Shown: positions 40,266 through 50,916 of the stretch, one piece after another
Layout of the letters: every line of letters begins with the position of its first letter
Numbering within the stretch: the stretch's first letter is position 1
NCBI GenBank assembly: GCA_037044905.1
Contig: JBAOKB010000153.1
Span: forward strand, 1 to 64,000
Direction of reading: 5' to 3'
DNA: 64,000 nucleotides
Origin: Hortaea werneckii
Taxonomy: Eukaryota; Ascomycota; Dothideomycetes; Mycosphaerellales; Teratosphaeriaceae
Translations under genes and position numbers: made by a program
Notes under the pieces: model-generated
The model's input: the letters and a program-made list of their open reading frames with translations, nothing else
What the model was told of the DNA's origin: nothing
Database searches by the model: none

Positions 40266-42845
40266 ATGGAATCTGAAGCGAGAGATACTCATCAGCCCCT
40301 GCCGTCGATATTACCACGGAAGCAAAGTTCCGTCAAGCAATTCAACGGCTGGCGAAGGAGCTCGAAAACCTGGGATGGACTGCGCAGAGTACGTCTGGAT
40401 CAGCCAAAACCGCTGCCGGCCCCAACTAATTCCACCTGTCAGGACCGAGAGCTCTGGTTTGAAGATGGCAACTGTCTGGTCCACCTGTATACCATGGGCG
40501 CCTCCCAGCGAGGCGCGAGCTTGTGCCTCAGATTTTCTGATGTTGAAGCACTAAGAAGCGAGTATCTCATAGAGCAGTGTCTTTACGTGCAGAACTCTCC
40601 GAGCCCCACGGACAGTGGCTATGTTTCAACGCAAAACAGTCCGATCGAGCCGAAACAGTGCGAGCTATACATTCCGGCACCCGCCCATCTTTCCCGCGAA
40701 CAAGCCTATCTGTACCATCTGACGACGCGAAACTTCTTCGCCTACGCCACTTCGCGGCCTGCGGTTGGCGAACGCTTGAGCAGTAGCCTCCTCGACTTAT
40801 TGGAACGCATACGCGAATGGCAACCAAGGAGCGCTGCGTTGGCGAACTTCGCCAACTACTGTCAAGATCAAGGATACGAAGACATGGCGGAGAACGCAGA
40901 CCATGCGGTAGCTTGCTTGATAGTGGCGGAGCATGCAAAGATCAAGGATCTCTGGCGGGAAGCGTTCGTGCACTGCGTTGGCATGCATGAGCAGATATAC
41001 CACAGTCCCGAGTACGAGGGCTTGAGCAACACAACAAGGGCGCTCATTACGCGAGCATCGCTGGAGATGGATATGCATGTCACGCGGGTGACAAATGCGC
41101 TCGGGTCCTTTCTGGAGGAGGAGCTTGGTCCTGAACACTTAGGTCTTTCGAAGGCCGCTCGAGACCACTTGGACCGATTCAGAAGCTTCCTCCACAATTA
41201 CTACGTCGAAAAGCTTGGGTATTACCCTCCCAGCCAGTCGGTCCCATACAACAAGAGACTGTGGACGAAGATGTACCACTCCTTCCATTGTCTTTACGAG
41301 TTCTTGGTCGACACCGAATCGTCTTCAGACCTCTCCTACGGTCGTCCAGCTACCGGGGGCATATGCGTCAGACAGAATGTCGAATCCTTTGATAGTCGGC
41401 ACGGATACACATCATTGCCGCACCCTTTGCCACTGCTGCCTGTATCATCGTCCGAGAAGCGATCTGTCAAGACTCAGAAGAGCTTGCTTAGCTTGAAACT
41501 CGGCCGCTACGACCAGGCCAACGTTGAGAAGCCTACAATACGAGAGGCACTGCACGAGGCGACAAACGCACAGAACGAAAAATTGCTGGCATGTGATCTA
41601 GTCCGAGAATACCAGCGATTCGAGCGACAAAGACTGGAAGAGAAGCTTTCTGTCGTGGAGGCAAGGAAGGTGCGGTGGCTGCTAGTGTACAGCGCCTTGC
41701 AGATGTTGATCAGCATCACGAGGGCGCCGAAGGAGGTCAGAGCACCTGAAGCGACGAGCTATCCGCTTTGCGTCTTGACCATCGGCTGTCCAGAGTTTGA
41801 CGATGGTACTTCAAGTCACCGACGAGTGACTTCAGATCCAAGTTCCGTCTTCGAACCTGCGGTCGAAGAGAAAGAAGAGAAATTGGAGCGGCAAGATTTA
41901 AAAGGTGGTGAGAGCGATGACCATTTCTCGATCCGTCCCGATTGCGAAGCCGAGAACGCTGAAGATTACTTTGCGGCCCAGTCATTGTCTAGAAGGCCTT
42001 CAGAGGTCAGTCTGGACTTGACACCACCACCTCTTCGCGTCGCGACACAGCTGCCACGACCGCCATCATTCCGCTCCAGTGTGAATTCGAGCGTCCAGGC
42101 ATTGCAGAAGTCCATTGGTAGCATAAGCCGACGCAACAGTCTGCGACCGTCCTCTTGGACTGATCAGCAGCTGTCAAAGTCCAATTCCTTCGGAGATCTG
42201 CTGGCAGCTGAAGATGAATCTGTTGCCCCGAACGTGCGCCGACACAGTCTGCAGCATGCAAGTGTCAGCAATGAGCAACCCGCCTTGTCGATAAATCCAC
42301 TGGCAGAATTTGATTTCGGGTTGCAGGACGTTCATGAAGAACCCACGCTGGAGGATCACCAGCTCGAAACATCTCTAGACGGCTCACCGACACCGCATGC
42401 CACTCCCGATGTACCTGACATTTCCCGCAATGTGTCCGCTAGCTCACTCTCGGCAATGGCGAGCGACCACAGCGGCTCGACAAGGTCTTCAGCGCACCTG
42501 AGCGGGTACGATTCGCCCGCAACGGGCCTCACATGCTGGAGCGGAGAAGTTAGCAAGCGCAGCAGCGCCATCACCTCTTCCAGCGGATTCGCAGAACCAG
42601 CCAGCACAATCGCGACCTCGAAATCTGCAAGTCCGCATCGCAACAGCTGGGCCCAGCGGGATTTGAATTTCGGCGCAAAAGACTTTGGCGTTCGCGAAAG
42701 TCCCTACAGTGTCAATGCTGGTTGCTACACGCCGAGTGGACTTCCCACGGTCTTGCCGCTCTCCAAGTTCAGCCGGCATAGAACGTCGAGTATTGAGTCG
42801 GCACGGTCTTCTATCAGCTCATATGTCCCTGATGAAGATGAATGA
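40266..42845 (+). CDS. Large conserved fungal protein, DUF8004-like, 859 aa
   Basis: Single exon starting MESEARDTHQPLPSI. The N-terminal region (WDGLRRVRLDQPKPLP, LWFEDGNCLVHLYTMGASQR, GASLCLRFSDVEALRSEYL) precedes a conserved helical domain at about 140-370: REQAYLYHLTTRNFFAYATS, LANFANYCQDQGYEDMAENA, FVHCVGMHEQIY, and LWTKMYHSFHCLYEFLVD. I associate this with DUF8004, widespread in Pezizomycotina and uncharacterised. Near residue 470 is a helix with ARKVRWLLVYSALQMLISIT. The C-terminal 350 residues are Ser-rich, disordered and probably heavily phosphorylated (SSIESARSSISSYVPDEDE at the end). No membrane segment or catalytic motif. The family name is from memory. Confidence 0.75.
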   Translation: MESEARDTHQPLPSILPRKQSSVKQFNGWRRSSKTWDGLRRVRLDQPKPLPAPTNSTCQDRELWFEDGNCLVHLYTMGASQRGASLCLRFSDVEALRSEYLIEQCLYVQNSPSPTDSGYVSTQNSPIEPKQCELYIPAPAHLSREQAYLYHLTTRNFFAYATSRPAVGERLSSSLLDLLERIREWQPRSAALANFANYCQDQGYEDMAENADHAVACLIVAEHAKIKDLWREAFVHCVGMHEQIYHSPEYEGLSNTTRALITRASLEMDMHVTRVTNALGSFLEEELGPEHLGLSKAARDHLDRFRSFLHNYYVEKLGYYPPSQSVPYNKRLWTKMYHSFHCLYEFLVDTESSSDLSYGRPATGGICVRQNVESFDSRHGYTSLPHPLPLLPVSSSEKRSVKTQKSLLSLKLGRYDQANVEKPTIREALHEATNAQNEKLLACDLVREYQRFERQRLEEKLSVVEARKVRWLLVYSALQMLISITRAPKEVRAPEATSYPLCVLTIGCPEFDDGTSSHRRVTSDPSSVFEPAVEEKEEKLERQDLKGGESDDHFSIRPDCEAENAEDYFAAQSLSRRPSEVSLDLTPPPLRVATQLPRPPSFRSSVNSSVQALQKSIGSISRRNSLRPSSWTDQQLSKSNSFGDLLAAEDESVAPNVRRHSLQHASVSNEQPALSINPLAEFDFGLQDVHEEPTLEDHQLETSLDGSPTPHATPDVPDISRNVSASSLSAMASDHSGSTRSSAHLSGYDSPATGLTCWSGEVSKRSSAITSSSGFAEPASTIATSKSASPHRNSWAQRDLNFGAKDFGVRESPYSVNAGCYTPSGLPTVLPLSKFSRHRTSSIESARSSISSYVPDEDE

Positions 42846-43359
42846 GTGGCAACAATGAAACCTATCGAATGAGGCCTTGGTGGGCAGATTAGATTCAGGT
42901 CATTTCCATTTGTGGTTGACTATTAGGGATAGATAAAAGACGGGAGGAATTAGTGCTTTGTTTGGGTTTGATGGGATTTGGGAAGATACCAATCTGTTTT
43001 CAGAGCGCGGCGTTTCGAAGGCGTATGTAGTCCCAAGATTGAATCAATGATCATATATCTTTTTGCTCCACATGGCAGCTCAGAATCCAATTCTCGCGTA
43101 ATGCGAGGAGACAGTGTTGATGAATTGCACTTAGAAGCGCGAGGAACGAATGTCTAAGGTACCAACCGTACCTTACCTACCTATAGGTAGGCCTAGGTAC
43201 CCACCTCCTAGGTACTACGTAGACAGGACATAGGCGAAACCGGGACGGAGCGTCCCGAAATACCGGCCGTGCTGCGCTCGCGTAGATAGGATCGCGTCTT
43301 TCAGACTTCGACGCGTCTCTGCGGTTCAGACTTCGTCCGAACACCTTGCAACTGCCACA
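42846..43359. promoter_or_regulatory. Upstream region of the Pol delta subunit gene with CCTAGG-type repeats
   Basis: 514 bases. At 43157-43222 there is a dense cluster of overlapping ACCTACCT/AGGTAGG/CCTAGGTA elements, about 140 bases before the ATG at 43360, followed by a GC-rich stretch. Confidence 0.45.
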
Positions 43360-44940
43360 ATGGCCGCAATCAATGGCACATCAGATGACACGCTACTTCA
43401 GACCCCCGAAACCGACACCGAATATGCATCTCAGGAACGAGCTACCTCAACTTACATGCCGCATTCAACCTACCGTCTCCCCAAAGGCGACGAGCGGCAT
43501 TACCACCAGCAATATGCCGACATGTACTTCGCACGCCTCGTCCAGCTGAAGCCAGCAGTGGAACAGATCGCAAGGGAGCCTTTCGACGCCATTGAAATAG
43601 GCGGTGAGCAGTGTCGCCGCGTGGAGCGAGTTCTTGATGTGCGCCAGGGTGAACTCTGCTGGGTGATCGGCACGATCTACATGGAGATGCCACTGAAACC
43701 AAATGTACTGGAGGACATTGGCAAAGAGCACTGGATTGCCGCGCCGCCGCCCAGGGTAAAGTATGACTCTGGCGCCGGCTTGGCCGTAGAAGGAGCACAT
43801 GGCGCACATGCAGCAGGCACAGGCGGCGCTGGCACTCAGATCATGCTGGAAGATGAGTCGGGTAGGCTGAGGTTGGTGGGCAGTGAGTTGAGCGGATTCA
43901 TGCTTGTCACAGGCGCGATCGTGGCTGTGGTGGGAACGGAGAACAAAGACGGCGACTTCGAGGTGTTGGACTTGCGTGTGCCGGACTTACCGAGGCAACC
44001 TCAAAGATGGGAGACGGAGGATGGTGAAGCCGCGCTCAGAGGCGAGAAAGTTGCGACTGAACACAGGGACAAGGGAGGCAAACTTGCTCTGGTGTCTGGT
44101 CTAGGCATCTCTGGAGACGACGGTGATGGCCTTACTCTGGACCTGCTTCTCGAATATCTTCTGGGCGAGGCTGCGACTCCCAAGGAACAAGAAGCTGCAG
44201 CTGGTATCTCGCGACTCATCATAGCTGGAAATGCACTCTCACAGTCGTCACCCATCCCGACCCGAGAATCGATAGCAGCCATCGCAGCTAAAAAGGGAGG
44301 GCGTAAAACATATGGCTACGACAGCTCTTCATACAATGCCGCGCCTACGGACCGTCTCGACCAATGGCTTGCTACTTTGCTGCCGAGCATGCCTGTAACG
44401 CTGATACCTGGCGAACAAGATCCCACAAGCACCAGCCTTCCCCAACAACCCATTCATCCAGCCATGTTCCCGCACAGCAGATCCTACATGATACCGCCAG
44501 CTACGACACCAAAAACATCGGATGAGGTCGGCTGGCTCGACAGCCAAACGAATCCCGCAGACCTGTCTGTCGACGGGTGGCGGTTGCTGGGAAATGGCGG
44601 TCAGCCACTCGACGACGTATACAAGTACATCCCGAACTGCGAGAATCGGCTCGACATGATGGAAGCGATGTTGAGATGGCGGTTGACGGCTCCTACTGCG
44701 CCAGATACCCTTTGGTGCTACCCTTTCCAGGACGGTGACGCCTTTGTCATGAAGGAGTGTCCGCACCTCTTCTTCGTTGGCAACCAGCCGAAGTTTGAAA
44801 CGACTGTTATTGAGGGGCCTGTCGGGCAGCAAGTCAGACTGGTTGCACTGCCAAACTTCAAAGACACTGGCGAGGTCGTCACTATTGACATGGAGACGCT
44901 CGTCCCGGAAGTGATTAAGTTTGACGTCTTCGAGGGATGA
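43360..44940 (+). CDS. POL31: DNA polymerase delta small (B) subunit
   Basis: 526 residues, intronless. Matches the Pol31/Cdc1/POLD2 B subunit: an N-terminal helical segment (GDERHYHQQYADMYFARLVQ), an OB-fold region (ELCWVIGTIYMEMPLKPNVL, LEDESGRLRLVGSELSG, LVTGAIVAVVGTE) and the inactive calcineurin-like phosphoesterase domain (KLALVSGLGISGDDGDGLTL, RLIIAGNAL, MPVTLIPGEQDPTSTSLPQQ, HSRSYMIPP, VDGWRLLGNGGQPLDD, CPHLFFVGNQPKFET, RLVALPNFKDTGEVVTIDME). The phosphoesterase signature residues are degenerate, as expected. The protein bridges Pol3 and Pol32 in the replicative polymerase in the nucleus. A Gly/Ala/His-rich insertion (GAHGAHAAGTGGAG) breaks the OB fold. Confidence 0.93.
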   Translation: MAAINGTSDDTLLQTPETDTEYASQERATSTYMPHSTYRLPKGDERHYHQQYADMYFARLVQLKPAVEQIAREPFDAIEIGGEQCRRVERVLDVRQGELCWVIGTIYMEMPLKPNVLEDIGKEHWIAAPPPRVKYDSGAGLAVEGAHGAHAAGTGGAGTQIMLEDESGRLRLVGSELSGFMLVTGAIVAVVGTENKDGDFEVLDLRVPDLPRQPQRWETEDGEAALRGEKVATEHRDKGGKLALVSGLGISGDDGDGLTLDLLLEYLLGEAATPKEQEAAAGISRLIIAGNALSQSSPIPTRESIAAIAAKKGGRKTYGYDSSSYNAAPTDRLDQWLATLLPSMPVTLIPGEQDPTSTSLPQQPIHPAMFPHSRSYMIPPATTPKTSDEVGWLDSQTNPADLSVDGWRLLGNGGQPLDDVYKYIPNCENRLDMMEAMLRWRLTAPTAPDTLWCYPFQDGDAFVMKECPHLFFVGNQPKFETTVIEGPVGQQVRLVALPNFKDTGEVVTIDMETLVPEVIKFDVFEG

Positions 44941-46295
44941 ACCCCAAGGGACTGACGTCGTTCTTTGCTCCTTGTACGCCATGTGAGTACGGAGAGACGA
45001 CTACAGTTGGCTGAGATCCGAGCTACGACCCTCGACAAGCCATATCGTGTGACCTGGCTATTGCTCCCAGGTTGTACACTTCAGCTGTCGACATATCTGA
45101 GGTCTACGAGACAGCCCGACGATACCTTGCTCGCCCTCACGCCAAGGATTCTGATTAGCTTTGAACACCACCGATGGCCCTCTTAGAACCGATGCATCCA
45201 TTCCATGCCGGAGAATAGATGAGCAAAAGGCAAGGCCCGTGCCAAATACCAACCTGCTTGCCGTCCTCTTTACAGCAGTTGCATTTAAGGCACATCTTAC
45301 CAGCATCGCCGGCATTCAAGCTGATAGCTTGTCAAGCTTACTGGTTGATCATCTCCCAAAAGTCATCCGAACAGACATTATACCGGATGATTCATGTGCC
45401 GCAGGATCCGTCATCCGGGGCCAGCGTTTTCATGTGGATCTTGCCTTTCTTGGCGGTATTGGGCTTAGGGGTGTACTCCCGGCATAGTCCACATCGGCGC
45501 GAGCGTGTACGATGCGGTCGAGGTATACTCATTGATCTGTAAGTACGCCTCTGATAGTCCCCGCTGGTCCGTCTTTGTTAAGACATGTACCATCGTGTGA
45601 TGCGCAGAAGTCATGGATGGTTTGCTCAACGATTGTGCGTTTGAAACCGTAGCATGCGCTGAAGCAGTGCAGTTTTTTTGGTACTTTGTTTGCACAGACA
45701 GAGCTCTGAGCAGCGACTGATACCGCCGAGATAGGCTCATCAGATTGAGGCTAGCAACAATAGCGGGTACATGGAGAATATCCATAGCTATGAGTGCTGG
45801 CTGTAGGATTGGGATTCTCGGAAAGTCTTACAAGTGCGATGCGAGATCGGAGCCCGGGCGAGCATTCGTAGTAAACACAAAATCGACGCATTCACTGAAG
45901 AAGAGTCTGAAGAGGAGTACTTTGTGGTCACTATGCGTCATCACTCTTCGTTCAATGCCGATTCCACGCCATTTGTTATTTCTCAGCTAAGAGTCTCAAT
46001 CAGCCTCTAAAGTCGCTTCAGCACTGAGCCATGATAATCATTTCGAGGCAGCTGGTATGCTACTTCGCAGATGAGAGGTTATCAATGAGTTGACCGCCGG
46101 CTTTGTGAAGTCGACCTTACCAAGAAGACAGTGTTTGTTTGGCTTTGTGTAGAATAAATGGATCCCAGAAAAAAATCCCACAAGACACAATGCATTATTC
46201 CCACGACACAAGTAATTCTCATGCAGCAGCGAGCCAACGACTCTTGGAGTAATCAGTGAACGCTCCCTGCAACTAACTTCAGCAGAGGCTTCAAG
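44941..46295. other. Intergenic, no supported gene
   Basis: 1.35 kb with overlapping short frames (for example 45161-45487 plus). Composition and lack of conserved motifs argue against coding. No RNA gene seen. Confidence 0.4.
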
Positions 46296-46778
46296 ATGTC
46301 TACAACCGTCTACAGCATGGGAAGCGCTCCCATGATCGCCCTCCTCCTCGCCATCGGAGTACCAATCATAACAGTCCCCATGATCACTTGCGCGGGAATC
46401 TACTGCATCCGTCGCTGGCGGCGAAAGCAGCAACAAACGAAACAGGAGGTGGAGGAGCAACAGCCAGACGAGAAAGCGTCACCTACCATCCCCGAGATCC
46501 AAATGACCTTGCCACCTGAAGCCGCAGATAGACAATACGTGCGCGATGCGCGCGCCGCGAGCCCGTTCTTGAACGGCAGGGACAGTACATCGGGACTGAC
46601 AGTGCCGTTGCAAGGTACTGAGCGAGTGTTCCTCCGTCCCCATACGAGGATCTCATTGCCTGCGACGCCCTCGCTGAACGGTATGGTGCAGAAATTCACG
46701 GACATGCCGGTGCTAGACCTTGATGCTGCAGTCACTCTTGGTCGCATTGAAGTCGTTGCGGTGGCAAAGAAAGTGTAA
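46296..46778 (+). CDS. Small single-pass membrane protein, 160 aa
   Basis: Starts MSTTVYSMGSAPMIALL. One strong membrane segment at residues about 12-37 (PMIALLLAIGVPIITVPMIT, continuing CAGIYCI) is followed by a positively charged stop-transfer stretch (RRWRRKQQQTKQ) and a polar tail. The tail includes GTERVFLRPHTRISLPATPS and ends VALGRIEVV-like (TLGRIEVVAVAKKV). The orientation is probably N-outside, C-cytosolic. There is no signal-peptide cleavage site or cysteine pattern. Not recognised. Confidence 0.6.
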   Translation: MSTTVYSMGSAPMIALLLAIGVPIITVPMITCAGIYCIRRWRRKQQQTKQEVEEQQPDEKASPTIPEIQMTLPPEAADRQYVRDARAASPFLNGRDSTSGLTVPLQGTERVFLRPHTRISLPATPSLNGMVQKFTDMPVLDLDAAVTLGRIEVVAVAKKV

Positions 46779-48064
46779 ACCTGTCGGCTTAGGTAACGGG
46801 CATTGTACGAATATTGGTCACTTTTATCACCTGTACTTCGCTCTCATGAAGTCCCATAGCCTGTTTATTCATCGAGATCCTCGTTTTAAGCTTGCTGCTT
46901 GTAGCCGATTTAATCCTTTGTCGTCCTGGCACGTTCTTTGTTGTGCCAGCCAGCCCAGCAAGAAAATACAATTGTTAATCATCTATGGTCCAGCTGATTC
47001 AGTTTCCGGGCAATATGCTCAATGCAAGAACCGCGCGCCAGGAGCGATGCCAAGTTGGTATGTGAGGTGAGCTGAATGAAACCTCATTTTTTAAGCTTGA
47101 CATGTAGCTACCACAAACAACAAGTTTCATCGTACTGTGTCACCGCCACCCTCTTTTGTGCGACTTCAAGAGCTATGTAGAGTTTTCACAATGGCTTTGA
47201 AGAGTAGCATCGTCATAAGCATCAACCAACTACATAGCCGAAAAGAGCGCACAAACCTACAAGGCAATCAATTCTACGACTCTGACATCACGATCCTAGA
47301 AGATGCAGGAGAGCGGATCTCACACCACGATTGACGGTGGTGACGGGAGCCCAACCTAATAAGACCTTACAACTTCAGCCAATGAGAGCCGATAACATCG
47401 AGGAGGACGTATTCTCATATCTCGGTATGAGAAACAAACCCAACACAAACACGGATCCGAAATGGGCGAATCGTCAACGACGATGCACGGGTTCACAGTC
47501 AGATCGCAGAGAATTTCCTGCCCTTGGTGGAACCATCCTCAACAACCTGGTAAGTTTTCTTTGACGCGGACAACACCATACATGCCATCCGTCGCCCCAT
47601 CGAGCGCTGAAGGGGGAAAGGGAATGGCAGGGCTCACTTCCTGCACAGCCATCGCCTGGTAGGAGGTCGGACGACCGACCCATGCGGAGCGCATTCCCGC
47701 TGCGCTTATCTGGCCTTCTTCCTTAGAGCTATGGTTCGGGGTGCCTTTGAGTCCGGCGACGATGCCAAAAGCTAGCTTGCAGGAGCACATGTGCGCGCCG
47801 AAGGCGTATTTTCAAAGTTCGGCATGGCGACTGCGGCACTCGTGTAAGGGCGTGTCAGGGAAATTTTGGAGGGGTCGGAGATGAAGGGTCATGTGATCTG
47901 ATTGACGAGGCGAGGTTGAGGTGCTTGAGGGCGAAGTGGGAGGGTAGGAGGTAGGGTGACAAGATGTTGGCGCTCGTCACTCGGAGCCACAAAGAATGGA
48001 TGGAGTAAGCGGTTACAAGTGGCAGGGACTTGAAGCGGTACGGACCAACTCTCTTGTCGTAGAC
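46779..48064. other. Intergenic, no supported gene
   Basis: 1.29 kb between convergent genes. Short frames only, none with convincing composition. Confidence 0.4.
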
Positions 48065-50257
48065 TCATGGGATCGAGTAAAACCACTCTTCGGATGATCT
48101 TGGTGCCCGAACCTTGTGAATCGTGAACTTGACTTCACTCTCCAGCGAGACGGGCATGGGCGGCCGGCCGCAGATTTCCTCCAGTGCGCCTGGCTTCCCG
48201 TAAGTCCATCGCACGGCCTTCAGCAACACGTCTGGGTTGGCTCTCAAAGCGTATTGATGCCCGTCGATGAGCTCGCCACGCCCTCTTCGCAACTCCCAGT
48301 ATGTACTGCTGTTCCAACGCCATTGGACACTCTGCTTCGGCTCGAGTACTTCAAGTCGCCTCAAACGAGAGTGAACATCGGGGTGATTGGAGAGACCAAG
48401 GCTAGCTGATGTCGACCAGCTATCATCATGGCTTAAGATTCGTCTGTCGGAATCTTCATGTGGGTGTTGCGGAAGGACACGGTCGGTCGTCAAATCGACA
48501 AGCTGGAGGGCTGCGAAGAAGAGGTCGTGCGAGAACAGCCCATGCGTATGCAACGTTAGTGTCCGAGGGGATTTAACGCGGAGAGTGACAAGCGTGAACT
48601 CGTCAAAGTGCGTGCCAGTGCCCCTCCACAAGGGCGAGTCAATACTGATGGTAGCAGACGGGGTACATTCGAGCTGCGGAGAGCCACTATTCTCTGTCGC
48701 ACAAAGCGAGGCAAGGGTATGAATCTCGTCCGCGATCCTATGCCAGAAGCGGAGGTTTCTTACGCGGAGGTTCTCAGTGTCTGGTGCCTGAACCCCATGC
48801 CTATAATTTGCGTTGTACGTGAAACCTTCCACGCCGTTTGCTGAGAGCAATCTTGAAGGGTTTGAAAAGACAAGTACCGGGCCCTGCGATAGCGACCGTA
48901 CTGATGGCTTTGGCGCAAAATAAAGCATGAAGTCATGAAAAGGCCGTAGTCGCGAGCATGCGTAGTCTGGAATCGTGGGCAGAGTGAGCATTTCTTCAAT
49001 CGTGTCGCAAAGCTCGACCGGAAGCCTTCCTGCGACAATATTTCGCACAAGCATGCGTATGCAGGATGACCGGTGTGAGAGCCGTGAGGAAGCCCGGCGG
49101 GAGGCCTCACGGCCATGATGCAGGTGAGCTTGAGGCAATGAGTCGAAGCCACGTTTTACGTCGAGCGTCCATGGCTGCTTCCTAATGAGCCCTTTGTTCA
49201 GGCAGCGGAATAGAGCTTCCGCCGAGAAAGTAGCTGCCGATCCACAATACAGCGTCACGGAGAAGTGTGGACGAGTGGCACTTAGCGTGCTGTTCCACAC
49301 GCTGACAGTGAACTGCGATTGGCTATCCTCGTAAGTCTCTATGCCATACCGCTTCGTACCAAGCCCGGGTGACGTCCAGAGCTCGTCAAGGCGAAAGCGA
49401 TCTATGATTCGCGGCCTTCCATTGGGCTGAGGAACTTCATCTTCGCTGGAATCGTCGGCGAATTCATCGACAGCACCACCGCCTTGCTGCTCTAGATTGA
49501 GTAGCTCGTCATCTTCACTTTCGCCATCTTCAGCATGGTCGTACGGAGCTGCACCCACGGCTGGGGGCTGCACCCTACTAGAGCGTCTCCCGCTCCAAGG
49601 GTTTCTCTCGATGTGCCTCAGCCAATCGATCAGCGATAGCTTGTTTCTGATCTTGATGCCGCGGACGAGGTCAAAGTCACCTTCATCGCCGGAAAGGTGC
49701 CAAACGCGACGCCTTTTTATAGGGTCATGGTACTCGTCTGGATCAAAACAGAGCAGTGAGATGCCGTGCTTGACAATGTCTACAGAGTCGATCACAAGGA
49801 TGAACCCTCTGTCACCGCCTCGATCAGAGGTGGACCAGGTTGAAACCAGGGGAGGCCAGATGCCATTTCCGTTCCGCCACTGAACTTCCTTCCTTTGATG
49901 CTCAACGCAGGCCAAGGAATTTTCCTGGGATGTTTGATAGATGTCAAAGCGACGATGAGGGTGGCTGGCAAGACTGCTGTGATGGAGATCATGAATGGCT
50001 GCGCAGAACTGGTCCAAAGCTGGCACGTCAGAGCCCTCGAGAGCCGCATTGGTGATATAGACCTGGTATGGAAGGGTGGGTATGGAACCGCACCGGGATT
50101 TGGTCTTCTTGCCTATTATGAACCAAGTCAATGATACGTCTCCGCCCTCGTGGTCTTTGACGACTATAGTCTGCCTGTCTCAGCGTGCATCTTCTACACG
50201 AGTGGCATTGAAATTGTACTCGGAGTGTTCATCTATCCAAGCTTGTGGGGACGACAT
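48065..50257 (-). CDS. Hypothetical protein with small first exon, 715 aa
   Basis: The long frame has no ATG start. A 38-base exon 1 (50257-50220, MSSPQAWIDEHSE) plus a 45-base intron (50219-50175, GTACAA...GAGACAG) joins exactly in phase to exon 2 (50174-48065, QTIVVKDHEGGDVSLTWF). The unspliced frame is also in register but carries a TGA inside the intron. The N-terminal 150 residues (LPYQVYITNAALEGSDVP, FDIYQTSQENSLACVEHQRK, RGFILVIDSVDIVKHGISLL) resemble a fungal domain of unknown role. An acidic linker (ESEDDELLNLEQQGGGAVDE) and a beta-rich second half follow (FTVSVWNSTLSATRPHFSVT, ATISIDSPLWRGTGTHFDEF). No catalytic motif or membrane helix. Probably a conserved fungal protein; function unknown. 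Confidence 0.72.
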
Positions 50258-50916
50258 AGTGCTTCTCGGAAAGGCTTTTCCATTCGTGCCTCAATGATGT
50301 AGATGCGAACAGTATGTCTCCAGATGCTCGTCAAGATACGTGTGAAGACAGAGGTGAGATGTTATGGGACAAGTATTGTTAACCTGCAAAGGAGCCGGAG
50401 TGGAGATAGGAGACGACCGGTGAGCTAGTGCGATGGGTACATACCTACCTACATAGTACCAACCTACCTACCTACCTAGGTAGGCCTACCTAACTACCTA
50501 CCTAGGTAGGGGATTAAAGCGGGAGGTGGGATGCGTCAGGTGAGGCAGTGGATGTGGATGTGGATGTGGCTGTGGTGGCGCTGCCAAGATTTCGCCCACG
50601 GCGGGGCTCGACAAAAAGTTGGCGAAGAGCAGCACACCCACACCCACACCCACGCGCGCCGTGCGACTGCGACTCCCGACACCCGCTGCGCCAAAGTGCA
50701 AATACCAATCCACCCACACCCGACCGACTCACGTGAGACCGGGAATAGATAGAGCGCGAATTCGCTACCGCCCTGTTCTCCCCCGCCGCCTACACCACCA
50801 CCACCCCGAACACCCCTCCCGCCTGTTCCGACGCACCCGGAGAAGGACTGCCGAGCGAAGGGATTCAGGCAGCGCAGTCAATACATCCCACACCACCGCG
50901 CACACATACCTTCACC
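50258..50916. promoter_or_regulatory. Divergent promoter with CCTAGG-type repeat cluster and G/T and C/A tracts
   Basis: 659 bases between divergent genes. At 50437-50511 lies the densest copy of the ACCTACCTAGGTAGG element. At about 50549-50577 the plus strand repeats GTGGAT units, and at about 50636-50663 CACACC units. These two are roughly complementary and could form a stem. The eIF3m 5' leader likely occupies the last 150 bases. Confidence 0.45.

Noticed and set aside
45161..45487. 108-codon plus-strand frame
   Set aside because: Overlaps several other short frames, has no motif, and lies in a region without conserved composition.
50119..50260. TGA readthrough or selenocysteine in the 48-50 kb gene
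   Set aside because: A 45-base GT-AG intron with correct phase removes the TGA, a simpler explanation in fungi.
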